A stretch of DNA of 64,000 bases, from assembly GCA_963576565.1 (NCBI GenBank), contig OY755047.1:28867351-28931350 (forward strand). The letters run 5' to 3'. The position numbers were made by a program, and so were the translations under genes. The notes under the pieces were generated by a model, which was not told where the DNA came from, searched no databases, and saw only the letters and a list, made by a program, of their open reading frames with translations. Shown here one piece after another: positions 22,200 through 34,138 of the stretch. Within the stretch, counting starts at the first letter, position 1. Each line of letters begins with the position of its first letter. The stretch is from Aspidapion aeneum (Eukaryota; Arthropoda; Insecta; Coleoptera; Brentidae).

Positions 22200-23060
22200 G
22201 CAAATTAAATGTAAAGACATTCAAGAGTCCCTCAAAACAAGTTTTGGATTGAACATATAGGGGTAAATTTTTCCCCTCGAAGGGGATCCTTCAAGGAGTC
22301 CATAATGCAAAAATTTCAAGCCAAAAATTGTCCCCCTAGCAAACAAAATTTATGTGTCCGATAGTTTTACCAAAATCCATCAAAAAATACGCGAAAAAGC
22401 CCCTGTTTTCATTGAAACACGATATTTTACGATAACGCACCCAAAATAAAAAACATTGAATAAAAAAAATGGTATTTCTCCGAACCCTAGAAACTACTTC
22501 CCATCGAAGTGGATCCGTCAAGGGATCAGTGATCAAATTGAGTCAAAAAGTATCCCCTTACAAACAAAATTGACGTATCAGAGGTCTTCCGAATTCCTTT
22601 AAGAAATACCCGAAGAAGCCTCTGCCTCTGGGAAAATTAAATGTAAAGACATTCAAGAGTTAAAAGGGGTAAATTTTTCCCTTAAAGGGGATCCTTCAAG
22701 GGGTTCGTAATGCAAAAATTTCAAGCCAAAAATTGTCCACCTTGCAAACAAAATTTACGTGTCCGACAGTTTTTCCAAAGTCCATCAAGAAATACTCGAA
22801 AAAGGCTTTGTTTAGTTTTCCTTGAAACACAATATTTTACACTAACACACCCACAAGAAAAAACATTGAATAAAAAAAAAGTAAATTTCTCTGAACCCTA
22901 CATACTCCCTTCTTATAGAAACAGTCAGCAAACCTCTCACTCTGATGCATCACAGCAAACACAATTTAAATGTGAAAGAGAAAGACGCGTGATGACTGTT
23001 TCTTGACCTGAAAGAGACTTTCTAAATGTCAAAAGGTCACAACTATCCGTTGTTCTTTCG
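22200..23060. repeat. Complex ~400-bp tandem family, block 2
   Basis: The words AATGCAAAAATTTCAAGCC start at about 22302 and 22709, about 407 bp apart, and AAAAAGCC-type ends occur near 22395, 22610 and 22795. The same units form block 1 at 20225-20720, so the ~190-bp array sits between two blocks of this family. Confidence 0.7.
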
Positions 23061-23439
23061 AAGGGAAAATTTAATGTAAATAGTGGGCTCTTTTGCCCGC
23101 CACACATTTACGTGGGAAGATCAGAATGGAAAATAATTACATTCCATTAAGGTTTCCAATAAGTACTTTACGAGGTTTTTCTAATAAATACAAAGACTTA
23201 TGTAAACTAAGAGTCTTTCTAAATGTCAAGAGGTCATAACTATCCGTTGTTATTTAGAGAGAAAAATATGTGGGATGACTTTACGTAGGAAGATCAAAAT
23301 GGAAAATAATTAAATTCCGGTAAAGTTTTTAATAAGTCCGAAGTTTTTCCAATAAATTCTGAAGTTGATGTCATAAAAACTTGATTTTAGATTAAACCAC
23401 ATTATACAGGGTGGGTAAGGACAAAAAAATCGTCTAAGA
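23061..23439. other. Non-coding stretch
   Basis: Two loosely related halves share ACGTGGGAAGATCAGAATGG-like and TCTTTCTAAATGTCAA words. No gene recognised. Confidence 0.4.
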
Positions 23440-23860
23440 TCTTAAAGTAAAATGGTATAATAGTCTAATTTTGAAAACAAAATTATTAATAACCGGACAT
23501 TATCCAAAACGTCTTTTGTCAATACAAGACATGACCAAAATCAAAACCTAAACTCTTGCTCAATTAATCGCAAACAAATCCTAATCTAGGGTCCAACACG
23601 ACCGCCTGACATTTTCTAAGGATGTGCCTCATACCACATAGAAATACAAAATCCACTCTTCTTTGATTGCTTAAAATTAGCTATAGAGGTTGCAGTGAAG
23701 GACGCTTTAATTGAATAGCAATATCAGAACCGCTCTTCTTTAGGTGAGCGACACACAAGCCGAGGCCCTTTTTATGATTTTGTCCGGCTTAATAAAACAT
23801 TATACAAAATTTCGATTCTGTTTTTGTCATATGTGATAAACTTGGATTGTATACCAAGAT
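23440..23860. mobile_element. Inverted-repeat element, family with AACCGGACATTAT arms
   Basis: The left arm (ATTAATAACCGGACATTAT, AAAACGTCTTTTGTCAA) and a diverged right arm (GATTTTGTCCGGCTTAATAA, AAATTTCGATTCTG) bracket a core with GTCCAAC and GCAGTGAAGGACGC. The inverse of this core occurs at 59640-59800 in a better preserved member. A solo arm lies at about 29755-29830. Confidence 0.6.
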
Positions 23861-23879
23861 AATAGAAATAACAATAAGA

Positions 23880-25380
23880 TGTGGTGGAAGGTGCAAATAC
23901 AGGAAATGATTAAGGAGGAAAAACTAACATACTTGAAATGGCTCAGTACTAAAGAGCAAAAAGACCTAGAAATCTACAGGGAAACCAGAAGACAGCTAAG
24001 AAATTTGATACGCACGGAAAAAATTTAATGTTTGAGCGCAAATTCTACGATATAAATACACACGTAGGAGGTAAGCAGAGTTCTGAAGTATGGAAACTCA
24101 TTTCTACGGTAAAAACCCAACAAAAGAAAAAGTAAAGGGACTGCTGCAGGAAATGAGAACCGAATATCTCTCAGCCTCTCCGAGGAGAGACATAGTACAC
24201 GGAGAGGAAGTAATCATCGAAAAAGAAATGATAAAGCATAGCATTAAAAAGCTTAAATCCGGAAAAACCAGCGGACCTGAGAGAATATACGCTGAAATGA
24301 TAAAATGTCGATCAGAGAAACTACGGACATCTAGTACCTGATGATTGGAAAATTGCATTCATACCCTCAATACATAAAAAAGGAAACAAGCTGGATTGCA
24401 ACAATTACAGGGGAATTTCAGTAACCAGTATTCTAAGTAGATTGAACGGTACGATTCGTAGAGAACAAGAAGAAGAGCAAAGTGGGTTTCGGGCAGGCAG
24501 ATCTTGTAGTGATAATATTTTTTGTCTTAAACAAGTAATTAAGAAAAGGAGTGCCAGAAATATACACTCATGTAACCTACCTACCGTTCCAGTGAAAAAA
24601 TTATGAAAGTGTTAGAACAAATAATCATACATAAAGCGATAAAAGAACTACAACAAGGGTCAAAATTAAAATTGGAAATCGACTTTCAAAAGAATTTCTG
24701 GTAACGAAAGGCTTAAGACAGGGATGTTGTACCTCTCCAACTCTTTTTAAAATATACATCGCCGTAGCTCTAAAAAACTGGAAACGAAAAGTACACGGCA
24801 TTGGAATTCAACTTAAGGACCGATATACTATCTAAACAATACAGTTTGCTGACGACCAAGTAATTGTAGCCAATGATAAAAAAGACATGAGACAGTATAT
24901 GATGAGAAAGTTAACGGAAGAATACCAAAAGTGAGGGTTAACAGTGAACGTGGACAAGACACAGTACTTATGTATTGGAAACGAATCAAGTGAGTTAGAA
25001 ATAGAGAGAGGACAAATAATATCTCCCTGAAATAAGTATGTATACTTGGGTGTCACATTTGATAAGACAGAAATGTAAAAAAACTGGAAAAAAAATAGGA
25101 AAAATCAAAAAAGGTTATTGTATGTCTTAACAGTATTTTATGAAGCAGAGAGATAAAAAATGACATGTATGACATTGTATGGAATAAAGACAGACCATGT
25201 AAGAAATGAGATCATAAAAGAATGGGAATCGAGGGAAGCATAACGGATGAGATCATTAAAAGACAACTGATATGGTGCGGCCATGTACAACGGATAAACG
25301 ACGAAAGATTTCAAAAGCAGGTCCTAGAATGGCAACCAATAGGGCGCAGAAAAAGAAGGCGCCCTAAACTAGAATGGCAA
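23880..25380 (+). pseudogene. RTE-like non-LTR retrotransposon ORF2 relic, 5' portion before the Mutator-like insert
   Basis: In order: the endonuclease-RT linker at 23883-24025 (MWWKVQIQEMIKEEK, then YLKWLS), RT blocks at 24225-24345 (IKKLKSGKTSGP), 24345-24430 (VPDDWKIAF, then NYRGIS), 24485-24545 (QSGFRAGRSCSDNIF), 24705-24790 (KGLRQGCCTSP), the catalytic FADD at 24845-24857, then VNVDKTQYLCIGNE at 24945 and the C-terminal RQLIWCGHVQRINDE at 25260. Frameshifts, stops and a gap near 24600 inactivate it. It is cut at 25380 by the Mutator-like element and resumes at 29607. Confidence 0.88.
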
Positions 25381-27099
25381 TAGGGTCACTGCATCCTGGA
25401 AGCTTGGCGTCTCCCAGGGATAGCGACACGAGTGTAAAAACCGTACTTAAAATTCCATAGACGTTCGTGAAAAATACTCATTTTTATACAGTCTGAGAAA
25501 AAAAAATGTTTTGATAAAACTTAAAAAGAACTCGTTTTTATACAGCTTCCCAACTAACATTTATAGTAGCGGCTACATGTTCTAAAGGCTTTGCTACTTT
25601 CTTATAGTAGAAATGTGGTGATCCCAACCAAAATTTGTTACTTCTTAGTTCTAACTACTATTTAGTATCAGGAAATAGTAGATGTTTCGTAAAAACGACC
25701 CTCTAAACTACTTCATAGGATTTTCACTTGATAGTCGATTCTGATAGTCTTCTCTACCACAATAGGACGTTGCTAAAGTTTTACTTTCTTTTTAGTCGTT
25801 ATTTCGTAGTCGCCCTGACTTTTATATCCTACTTAATTACCACTAGAAAGTTAAGCTTCATTGGAGTCCCAAACAAGTGTATCCGACAACTACATTATAA
25901 CTTTAATTTTTACCACAAAAGTTTGTGTCATCATAGTAACATCTGATGTAACAATGTAGACAAAATAACTTTTTGGATCAACTTTAAAGCCGCAACTACT
26001 TTCAAGTAACCTTTTCGACTATCAGGGAATATAGTTTGGGACGCCATGTTTTTATGTAAGAAAGAAAATTTAATATTTTTGTTGTCGTTTTATGAGCTCA
26101 TATTAAAGAGCCATACTATTTTATAAACAAATTAGTTGAAGCTTACCAAAAATGCTCTTCTTAAGCACCATTTGTTGGAGTTAACTGTCGATTATGAAAA
26201 CATAACCTCCAAAATCACAACACAAAAATTCCATCAGCTACCAGAAAACGGCTCAATTTTACGGGCGCACCGGTTTTTTGCAATATATATAATGCATGTT
26301 ATACAAAAAACTTTGCGTCGCACTCGAATTTTGATCCTCTGCTCGTAAATTCTCACACTTTTGGATAACATAGTTCATATTATAACCATAACCAAACAAA
26401 AAAACTAAGCGAGTCTGTTTACTGTTGTGTCCACCATATTGTGTAACAATTCTACCAAAAAGAAACGATTATATTATTTGCAACTACATCGCAACTTTTA
26501 TGCCATTACGGAAAAAAACAGCCTCTACGACGTAGTAGATACCTGGCTACGACGTAGTAGTGTAGTTGTTACTACAGTGACTTTAAACACTTGGCCAAGT
26601 AGTTATAACCAGAAATTGGTTCCCCAATTAGGGAATTATAACGTCGCTGTATGGTATACTGAGACGTAGCGGGAGTACGTTGCGGTTACTTTTAAGAAAT
26701 TCTTTCTGGTTGGGGTTTCGTCGTTACAACTTTAATTGTTTGTTGGGTTAAGACATAAAAAATATGTTCCTTGAGTTTTTGGGTTATGAGTATTTATTGT
26801 AGGTATATTTATTGTTAAAAATCATTTTCTGTTAAATATTATATGTGTTTTTTGTATAAAAATAGTACGTAATAAATAAACAAACAGGACAGAAATACAT
26901 TTTTATGTTAAATGTTTATTAATACTAATTCTATTTTTCGGTGTTTCTAGGTTTTGTGGTTCTTTTTTAGTCACTTTTTATCCCGATTTTTACATTTTAT
27001 CAAAAGACAAAAAAAAACCCAAAAACAGTTCGAGTTTTAGTAAGGTTCGGCGTTAATTACTTATAATTTTATAGTACATTTCATATAAATATCTTAATA

Positions 27100-28135
27100 T
27101 TATTGTTCAAAAGCGTAAACTTCGAAAATCATTTTCTTCAAACCGAAAATTGTTCGAAAACATTTTCTTCGAACAAAAGATTGTTCGAAAACGTTTTTTT
27201 CGAAAGCAAAATTGTTCGAAAACGTTTTCTTCAAACAGAAATTTTTCGAAATCTTTTTCTTCGAACGAAAATTTGTTCGAAAACATTTCTTTGAAAACGA
27301 ATTTTCCGAAAAAAATAATTGAGACCTGGCTTGCCATACTTAACACAACTCATATAGTTCGACTAATGGGGTCTTTTTCTAACAATTTTTGGAAATAAAA
27401 ACTTCCCTGACTTCTTTCCCGGGATCCTAGTGGGTGTGAAACCAAACCGAATCAACCGAAACATATTTTCGAAAAATGATTTCCCTAAATTAGCTTTCCG
27501 GTCCTTATTTTAGAAGGTTGAAATCGGTGTTACTCTAACCTTTCTCAATTGAGCTCATCCGGGGGTATCTGGACCGGTTTGGATACGTTTGCAATCAATT
27601 GACAAAGTTTAGGAAAATACCAATTTCGACCTTCCAAAAGGAGGAAAGTAGACAAATTTTCAGACAGTTTACGATCCCGGGAAAGTCAGGGTTTTTTTGA
27701 AAAAATATGTTAGAAAGGCTTGCCATAGTCAAACTATATGAATTGTGTTAGGTTTGGAAATCCAGGTCTAGAGCGTCTTTTTTCGAAAAGCTTGCTTTCG
27801 AAGAAAATGTTTTCTGTTCGAAGAAAATGTTTTTTAACAACTATTGCTTACGAACAAATTTCCGTTCGAAAACAAATTTCCGTTCAAAGAAATGGTGATC
27901 GAACAAATTTCCGTTTGAAAAAAATGTTTTCGAACAAATTTCCGTTTAAAAAAAACTGATTTCGAACCAATTTCCGAAGAAAGAAAATTTTTTCGAACAA
28001 TTTTCCGTTCAAAGAAATGGTTTTCGAACAAATTTGCGTGGAAAAAAAATGTTTTCGAACAAATTTCCATTAGAAGAAATTGTTTTCATAAAAATTTCCG
28101 TTCGAAGAAAATGTTTTCGAACAAAGTTCTGCGAC
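27100..28135. mobile_element. Foldback element built of ~31-bp TTCGAA-rich tandem units
   Basis: The left arm (27105-27310) has about six tandem units of the type TTGTTCGAAAACATTTTCTTC. The right arm (27770-28130) has about ten units in inverse orientation (GAAGAAAATGTTTTCGAAC). The inner parts also pair: AACACAACTCATATAGTTCG near 27343 with its inverse near 27725, and CCCGGGATCCTAG near 27420 with GATCCCGGGAAAG near 27674. Long inverted arms made of tandem units are the structure of Drosophila FB elements. Frames here are translations of the repeat. Confidence 0.75.
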
Positions 28136-28266
28136 CCGTTGTGTTGCTACCCAAAAAAATACCTAGAGATGGTAAATAAAAATTCTTAGACCATGAGTTT
28201 TTATTGGATGTTGATTTTTTAAAAACCTGTCTCTTACTTCTATTTTGTTTTGCAATCATTACAGTG

Positions 28267-28392
28267 TAGCTACTTTCGATCTTTGTTTTGACCTTTTGTT
28301 TTTCAATCTTTTGTATTTTCGACCTTTTGTACTTTCAAACTTTTGTATTTTCGACTTTTTATAATTTCGACCTTTTCTTCGCCGCCCGCTTT
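28267..28392. repeat. 16-bp minisatellite, array 2
   Basis: About eight imperfect copies of the unit seen at 20892-21003, again ending in a GCCGCC-containing block and an A/T run. It lies 130 bp beyond the foldback arm inside the Mutator-like element. Confidence 0.8.
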
Positions 28393-29606
28393 TTTTTAAC
28401 AGTAATAAAAATAGTAGGTATATTATAAATCTGGGGCGTACAGTGTTTACTTTTAATCCCATGGCGGGAATTTTCATGCCCGACCGGAAGGAGGGCTATA
28501 ATTTGCTTATAATTATTTTTATATTTTTTTATATATTAAAAATAACAATAATCATAAACTTACCGTGCTGTAGTTTTAGCATGTCAACCCCCCATATATA
28601 ATAAAACAGTGGGCAGCATTGACTTTAATGTGGGCAGTGATAGTTGTCATGGCATTACATTAAACAAAAGTCAGTCAGAGTGGTCAGATGCTAACAAACA
28701 ATGTGGAAAAAATAATATTTATTTCATAACAAACTAAATAAGTTTAGTCGAGAAAAAGTTCGAATTACATTTCTCGAAGATGGAACAAACAAGGGACCAA
28801 AGAATAAAGCATATTTTTACTTTGAAATGGGCATGGAAAAGGCCACCGAAGAAAGAAAGCTTTCAATCCGAAAATGATGCAATAAACAGAATTTCGAAAA
28901 TTTCACCGGAAAGGTATTCCTGGTTTACATCCTGGAGAAGTCTAGAAAGTTAAATGCTTGGTTTATATGGAAGCAATATTCTATGCCGAAGGACACAATA
29001 CCAATCGAAACGAACCAAGTCATCAGCAAAGTACAGTAAGCTTACGGCAAGCTGGAAGCAACAAAATAATCGTTATCGTGTATATATCTTGATTCCTTTT
29101 TGTTTTTTGTATTATGATAAAATAAAATAATCCAAAAACATATATTTTGCCTTTTTAAAAAAATTACTTTAATCACCTGGGACAAGAAATACTACCTTAG
29201 CCCATGAAAAAAGGGATTAAACGTACACTTTTATTCCCTAGAGAGCATAAAAAATTTACTAAATGATACAAAACTCAACATAATAGTTTTCTATATTTTA
29301 GAATATATATAAAACATGCAAACTATATTTTTGGTTTCTTGCGCTGTGTGGGTCCTAACATAGGGTCCTAATAAATATTGAAATCATAAAAAACTTAGTT
29401 TTTTTTGGTTTGTTTATTTGGACAGTCAAATTTATATACCGGTTGTGACGGGCAGTTCTTTACGTAACATTTGGAAACCATTTAATTTTTTTGAACATAA
29501 AAAAGCTACGCTCCTGGCAGTGTCAGATTTGCGTTTTTCGTAAATGAGGTTATGTTTGGTGTCGCTACCCCTGGAGACGTTAGGCTTCCAGGATGCAGTG
29601 ACCCTA

Positions 29607-29740
29607 GAATGGCAACAGTCAATCCAAAGATCAACGAGTCAAAAAAAACCTTACAGAAGATAATTGTCAGGTTCGAAGGAGGTAGGAAATATACGTCGGA
29701 GAACGTAGAAAAACGTTCTAAACCGATATAATAGTAGTAG
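29607..29740 (+). pseudogene. 3' end of the RTE-like relic after the Mutator-like insert
   Basis: Sequence resumes with the duplicated GAATGGCAA and continues CAGTCAATCCAAAG to CGTTCTAAACCGATATAA and a (TAG)5 tail at about 29728-29743. This is the expected short-repeat tail of RTE-type elements and matches the end of the copy at 13.86 kb. Confidence 0.82.
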
Positions 29741-30812
29741 TAGTAGTATGATAAACTTCGATTTTGCTCATTGTTTTCATGAATTATGTTTTAGATAATG
29801 TCCGGTTATACTATTTTCCTTTGTATATCTTTCTACGATTTTTCTTTTGTCCTCTATGATAAACCCCCTCTAGTTAGTGGGTTAATATTTGTAAAAAAAC
29901 AACGGAATCTCAAATAAAATGTAAAAAAATATATATTTTTTTTGCAAAAAAACTAAAATTAAAATACTCAAATTATTATGGTCACCATTGTCAATAATTG
30001 TATTTTGTATAAAAAATAAATTTATTCCTCCAAGGTTCAAGTTTAAGTACAACACTGATGTAAATTGTATAAAATTTGTTTTTTATTTATTATGTTGAGG
30101 TATTGTTTTCCAACAAAAGTTCGTTAACAAAATCTTTTCGCTTCAAGTGCCGTTTCACATGGGGCCTTAAGGTGCATTTTGAAAGTATAAACCACGTGAT
30201 AAAATTTCACCCCGAGCGACCGGACGATTAAAACGAACTCGCTTTTATTGGACATTTTCCAATGATTTTGGCCAATAAAAATAATTATGACCAGGTTTAC
30301 GTGTACGTGTATAATTTTATTTTTGGACAATTTTTCAAATTTATTGGCGAAATTTTGCAAACCTGGCTATTTGCTAGTCAACCATACAGAGTATCCCAAA
30401 ATTACAGTTAATATTTTGTGTGTTTTCCTTAAAAGTTTCATCCTATAAAATTGTGCATTATGACACGCCATTCCAAACGGCATGATAAATAAAACTTTTT
30501 GCCAAGACACTACAATTGTTCCATTTTAACTAATTTACCGTGCTCTAGGACGTCACGATGTTTGAAAGAAAACACATTTGTCTATATAGGCAACATCATT
30601 ATTAAAGAAAGCAATCTGCAATATAGTTAAAAATTTCCTTAAATGTTCTCGTATGTTTAAAATTCTTATATCTTAAAAATGTACTTTAAAAGACATTTCT
30701 AGAATTTTTCAAATATGTACAAAAAAACGATGGAAAAGCTTGCAGTATTGTGTACAGGTTGTTCCATTTTTGATGGTATTAAATGGGAAAGTCACTTATT
30801 ATAAAAGATAGA
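29741..30812. other. Non-coding stretch
   Basis: A solo arm of the AACCGGACATTAT family lies at about 29755-29830 (TTCGATTTTG, GATAATGTCCGGTTAT). The left terminus of the palindrome family (GTACAGGTTGTTCCATTTT) lies at about 30757. No gene recognised. Confidence 0.5.
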
Positions 30813-31220
30813 GGATTGGGGATTTCACACTGCTGTCCTCAAATTTCGAGAACTAAAAACATATGATAAAAGTATTTTTCCAGCCCTTGTAGTTTTGGAG
30901 CTACAAGGGAAAATTTCAAAAGAATTGGAATTCTAAAAATCGTTCATATCTTTGATATCAGTGCAGATATTTCAATGTTGTTAAATCTTCTCTGCAGAAA
31001 GTTGACCCTGTCAATAAAATGACGTCAAATTTTTGGTCCCTCGAGTCGGATTCGAGATTTCAGAAAAAAAAGTTAAAAGACGTATATTTTTTTGGTCCCC
31101 AATTAAGCCTAGCTATAAAAATTTTTTAAAAAAAAAGTCCGTATTTTTTTTTTAATTAAAAAACGTTTTACATTTTTCTTGTCTCAAAATTTGAGGACAG
31201 TAATGTGAAATCCCCAATCC
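30813..31220. mobile_element. 408-bp MITE with ~40-bp inverted ends
   Basis: GGATTGGGGATTTCACA starting at 30813 pairs with TGTGAAATCCCCAATCC ending at 31220; similarity runs on through CTGTCCTCAAATTT on both sides. The upstream flank (30757-30812) resembles the left end of the palindrome at 40555, so this may be the inner part of a larger related element. Confidence 0.75.
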
Positions 31221-31876
31221 ACTATTTTTAAAACGGGACATTACACACACATTACAAAACAAGCAAGGGAGGTGGCTGGCTGGTTTTCTGTCGCTGTTCA
31301 ATCTACACAGGGGGAATCTTAGATGAGTTATCCCGTTTCTATAGTTGCACATAGTGCAATCAGAAGGGCTTTGACCAATAGCAAACTTTGAATCATCTCA
31401 TTACGCAGGCTTCTCTTGGAACCGCCTGAGGAACGTTCGACTGATTCAGGGTATTAGCCAGGGATTTCGCCTTCAACCACGTAAATATGGTTCAAAAGAC
31501 ACTATCAGTGAACAGCCTGCGACTATTTCCTTGCTTACTATTGGTCGAGACAATGCATTTCACATCATGTGAATGATCCCATCGCTTGAGCTCGAGAATA
31601 GAGAGCCGATTTACAGAAAAAAACAATACTTAATCTTCACATCTATTGCGATGCAGATCACATGTTAACGTGGCGTGCCGTCTAGTGACAACCACTGAAA
31701 GTTTGTCCTGATTCAATATTTATTAAATTTTACGTTTACGAGAAAAAACAATGATATCTTTCAGATGTAAAATTAACATTTTTAAGACCTAATTTATAAG
31801 AAGTCTTATAGATATTTTAAGGTCTTAAGATGTTCAGAACATCACTATGATGTTTGAAACTTGTAGACAATGATTG
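31221..31876. other. Non-coding stretch
   Basis: No gene or repeat recognised; slightly more GC-rich than the surroundings between 31250 and 31600. Confidence 0.45.
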
Positions 31877-31992
31877 AGTAGAAATAAAATTTTGGACTTA
31901 CATTGTCTTTAAAACACTCCGTTTCGGTTAGTAACCGAAACGTCGTGGTTAAAATAAATAAAGACAATGGAAGTCCGAAATTTTATTTCCCA
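31877..31992. repeat. Palindrome made of two Penelope-like termini
   Basis: A shortened left terminal sequence (TTGGACTTACATTGTC ... GTTTCGGTTAG) abuts the inverse terminus (TAACCGAAACGTCG ... GACAATGGAAGTCC). These are the same sequences as the arms at 138-275 and 891-1027, here without an element between them. Confidence 0.78.
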
Positions 31993-32339
31993 TCACTATG
32001 ATGTCTTGTGTTCTCTGGAAGTTCTTTGCTTCTGGATCATTAATGATTATAAATTTGGGACACGTTGTATATTAATTTATTTGTAAAACCGACTGGCCAG
32101 GCAATAATAAAGCGAATTTTTTTCAAGCTCAGTAATTTTTCGACGCTTTATATGTTTGCTTTCTTTAAATGTTAAACACAAATCACATTTTTTCAATATC
32201 CATCACATCTGGTTTGTCAATTAAGAAGACAATCTGTGACTCTCATCAAGTGATTTTTGCCGCCTCTACAAATATTTTAACTACTTTAATTGTATAGTGA
32301 TCCACTGCATGCGCATATATGGCCAGTTGAAATTCCTTT

Positions 32340-32553
32340 TTAATAAAAAACAAAATGTCAAAAATTATTCAGTTTTGTGGTGTGGAACAGTGATATTTGC
32401 AATACAGTGAAAGTTTCAAAAATATTTAAAAAATTTAAAATTTATCAAAGTGTGTATTTATATAATTTATTAAGAACGTAACGAAAAAGACGTAAAATAA
32501 AAAGAATAATTAAATAAATAGTTAAAGAAAGTAAAAGTGAGTGAGGAAATAAA
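32340..32553 (+). promoter_or_regulatory. Candidate promoter and 5' UTR of the 32.5-kb exon
   Basis: TTATTCAGTTTTGTGG at about 32365 contains an arthropod-type initiator (TCAGTT). It is followed by a run of A-rich, ATG-poor sequence leading to ATG at 32554 (context AATAAAATG). This is inference from sequence context only. Confidence 0.4.
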
Positions 32554-32692
32554 ATGCCATACTTTGACGATTTTGACTCTATTCTTTATGAGCCAAGTTC
32601 TAGAAGAAGAAAGTACAAAATTCATAGAGCCGACAGGCTCAGAAAGAAATGGAGCATTTTACTTTCCATATCAGCCCTGGAAGACGTAATCG
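32554..32692 (+). CDS. Candidate first coding exon of C3G/RapGEF1
   Basis: ATG at 32554 opens 46 codons plus one base. The peptide starts MPYFDDFDSILYEP, has a basic middle (SSRRRKYK) and ends WSILLSISALEDVI. The exon ends at a strong donor (ATCG|GTAAGTTTT). The donor leaves phase 1, and the next confirmed plus-strand exon (61749) starts with the two bases AA, so the junction codon becomes GAA (Glu) and the frame stays open. That supports a ~29 kb first intron. The frame continues past the donor without a recognised motif, so the donor is preferred over read-through. No family signature identifies this exon by itself; the link to C3G is by phase, strand and order. Confidence 0.55.
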
Positions 32693-32899
32693 GTAAGTTT
32701 TCCTTTTCACGGGGTTCAAACGCAATTTTTGACACTTTCAGACTTTTTATAAAGTTTTTTTATAAATTGCTTAGGGTTTTTTACTTTTTGTCTCTGATCT
32801 GTCACTTTTCAACCCGATCCGTCACTTTTCATTTCGGGGACAAAGAGTAACACTTTTTATGCCTAGTGCGAAAATAAATAAATAATAAAAATAAATGGA

Positions 32900-33442
32900 T
32901 CCATGACTGATCTGATACCTTTCTAGCTAGCCTATTAGCACACTTTAAGTAAAGCCATGATATATATAAGCGTTGAACAGTTTTTTGTAAATATCTCAGA
33001 AACTAAAGCTCCTACGAAGTTTTTGCTCATAACACATTATTGAGTAAAATGTGGTCTACTATATTTCGAAAACCGCACATTAATGCGATGCTTCGTTAAT
33101 AAGTTAGAATTTTTTCATTGTCAAAAAACTGTCATTAGCTCAAATGGATCAAAGATTATAGAATAGAAATGGATTTTGACCAAAACCTAATCAGCTCGTT
33201 AGAGTGTCAAGCACTATTTTACCTGAAAATTTTATGAAAATCGTTTTACCGCGGTTGAGGAGCAATCGTGTTGCGGACAGAAATAATATACACACACACA
33301 CGTACACAGACATCACGACGATATTGCTAAGATAGGTCAAAATACACCCAAATAACACATTTTCGGCGTTATCTAAAAAAAATTTTTTCGTCGAAAATAA
33401 TACCTTTTCTAGCCATTGCTACGCGGGCTAGGAAGGTAAAAA
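32900..33442. repeat. ~550-bp dispersed repeat, copy 1
   Basis: Pairs with 36306-36866 in direct orientation. Shared blocks: TCTAGCTAGCCTATTAGCAC, AATATCTCAGAAACTAAAGC, the ACACAC microsatellite with ACATCACGACGATATTGC, and an end reading CTAGCCATTGCT-CGCGGGCT and GAAGGTAAAA. The ends are weakly inverted (TACCTTYCTAGC). It is probably a non-autonomous transposon. Confidence 0.75.
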
Positions 33443-33478
33443 TTATAACTACACAATTAAAAAATGCACCGAAAGCTA

Positions 33479-34138
33479 TACAGGGTGTCTCTAAAAGGTC
33501 TGTACAAAATCTTAGCACATATTCCTGAGGTCAAAATAAGTCGATTTAAAGCAACTTACCTTAGTCCGAAATTGCTCCAATCAGAGGTGGTAAATTAAAA
33601 ATCGATTGTCTTAAAATTTATGAACATTTCTCAACGCATTACTTTAAAAATTGGTACTCGGGGGTTTTTTGGGATGTGAAACCTAAATATGGATACCTTT
33701 TCACTGTGGCTGTTAGAGGACGCTTCACAATGCTCTTTTTATAGTTTAAAATGACTATAACTTTTTTCTCAGTGTAACTTTTAACTTTTTAAGCCAAAAA
33801 GGTACTCTTGTTAACATGCGTTAAAGTAAGTCGTTTTCGAGATATTTACGTTTTTAGTGTTCGATGCCGCAAAGGAATACTGAAATTATTTTTAATGACT
33901 ATTTCACTGGAGTGTTTTGCACTGGCAAAATGTCATAGCAAGGGCCAGTTTTCTACTGACTATTGTTCTCAAAGCTTTATTCAAGTTTGTTGCTTTTTGG
34001 CAATTTTTATTTTTAATTTTTAAATGCACCTCTGAAACGGAGCAATTTTGGACTAAGGTGATCTGCATTAAATCGACTTATTTTGACCTCAGGAATATGT
34101 GCTAAGATTTTGTACAGACCTTTTAGAGACACCCTGTG
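33479..34138. mobile_element. 660-bp TIR element with TACAGGGTGTCTC ends
   Basis: Left (TACAGGGTGTCTCTAAAAGG) and right ends are inverted over about 120 bp, flanked by TA on both sides. Pairing continues through GACCTCAGGAATATGTGCTA and TTGGACTAAGGT. TA duplication suggests a Tc1/mariner-type MITE. Frames inside (33808-34105) are not gene-like. Confidence 0.8.

Larger units (their letters stand above)
25381..29606. mobile_element. 4.2-kb Mutator-like (MULE-type) non-autonomous element with 9-bp target duplication
   Basis: The element starts TAGGGTCACTGCATCC and ends with the exact inverse; inverted similarity continues through GCGACAC, about 50 bp in total. The nonamer GAATGGCAA flanks both ends (25372-25380, 29607-29615). 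Only one copy exists in the interrupted RTE sequence of the other relic (13.98 kb), which confirms the insertion. Nine-bp duplications are the hallmark of Mutator-like elements. No transposase frame was found inside, so it appears non-autonomous. It carries a foldback palindrome (27100-28135), a minisatellite (28267-28392) and otherwise AT-rich DNA. A relic of the same terminus lies at 63298-63340. Confidence 0.85.

Noticed and set aside
19910..23060. CRISPR array in the repeated region
   Set aside because: Units are hundreds of bases long and diverged, without short constant repeats and unique spacers; the genome is eukaryotic.
27103..28070. Frames of 60-80 codons rich in F, K, E and N
   Set aside because: They are translations of TTCGAA-type tandem units in the foldback element.
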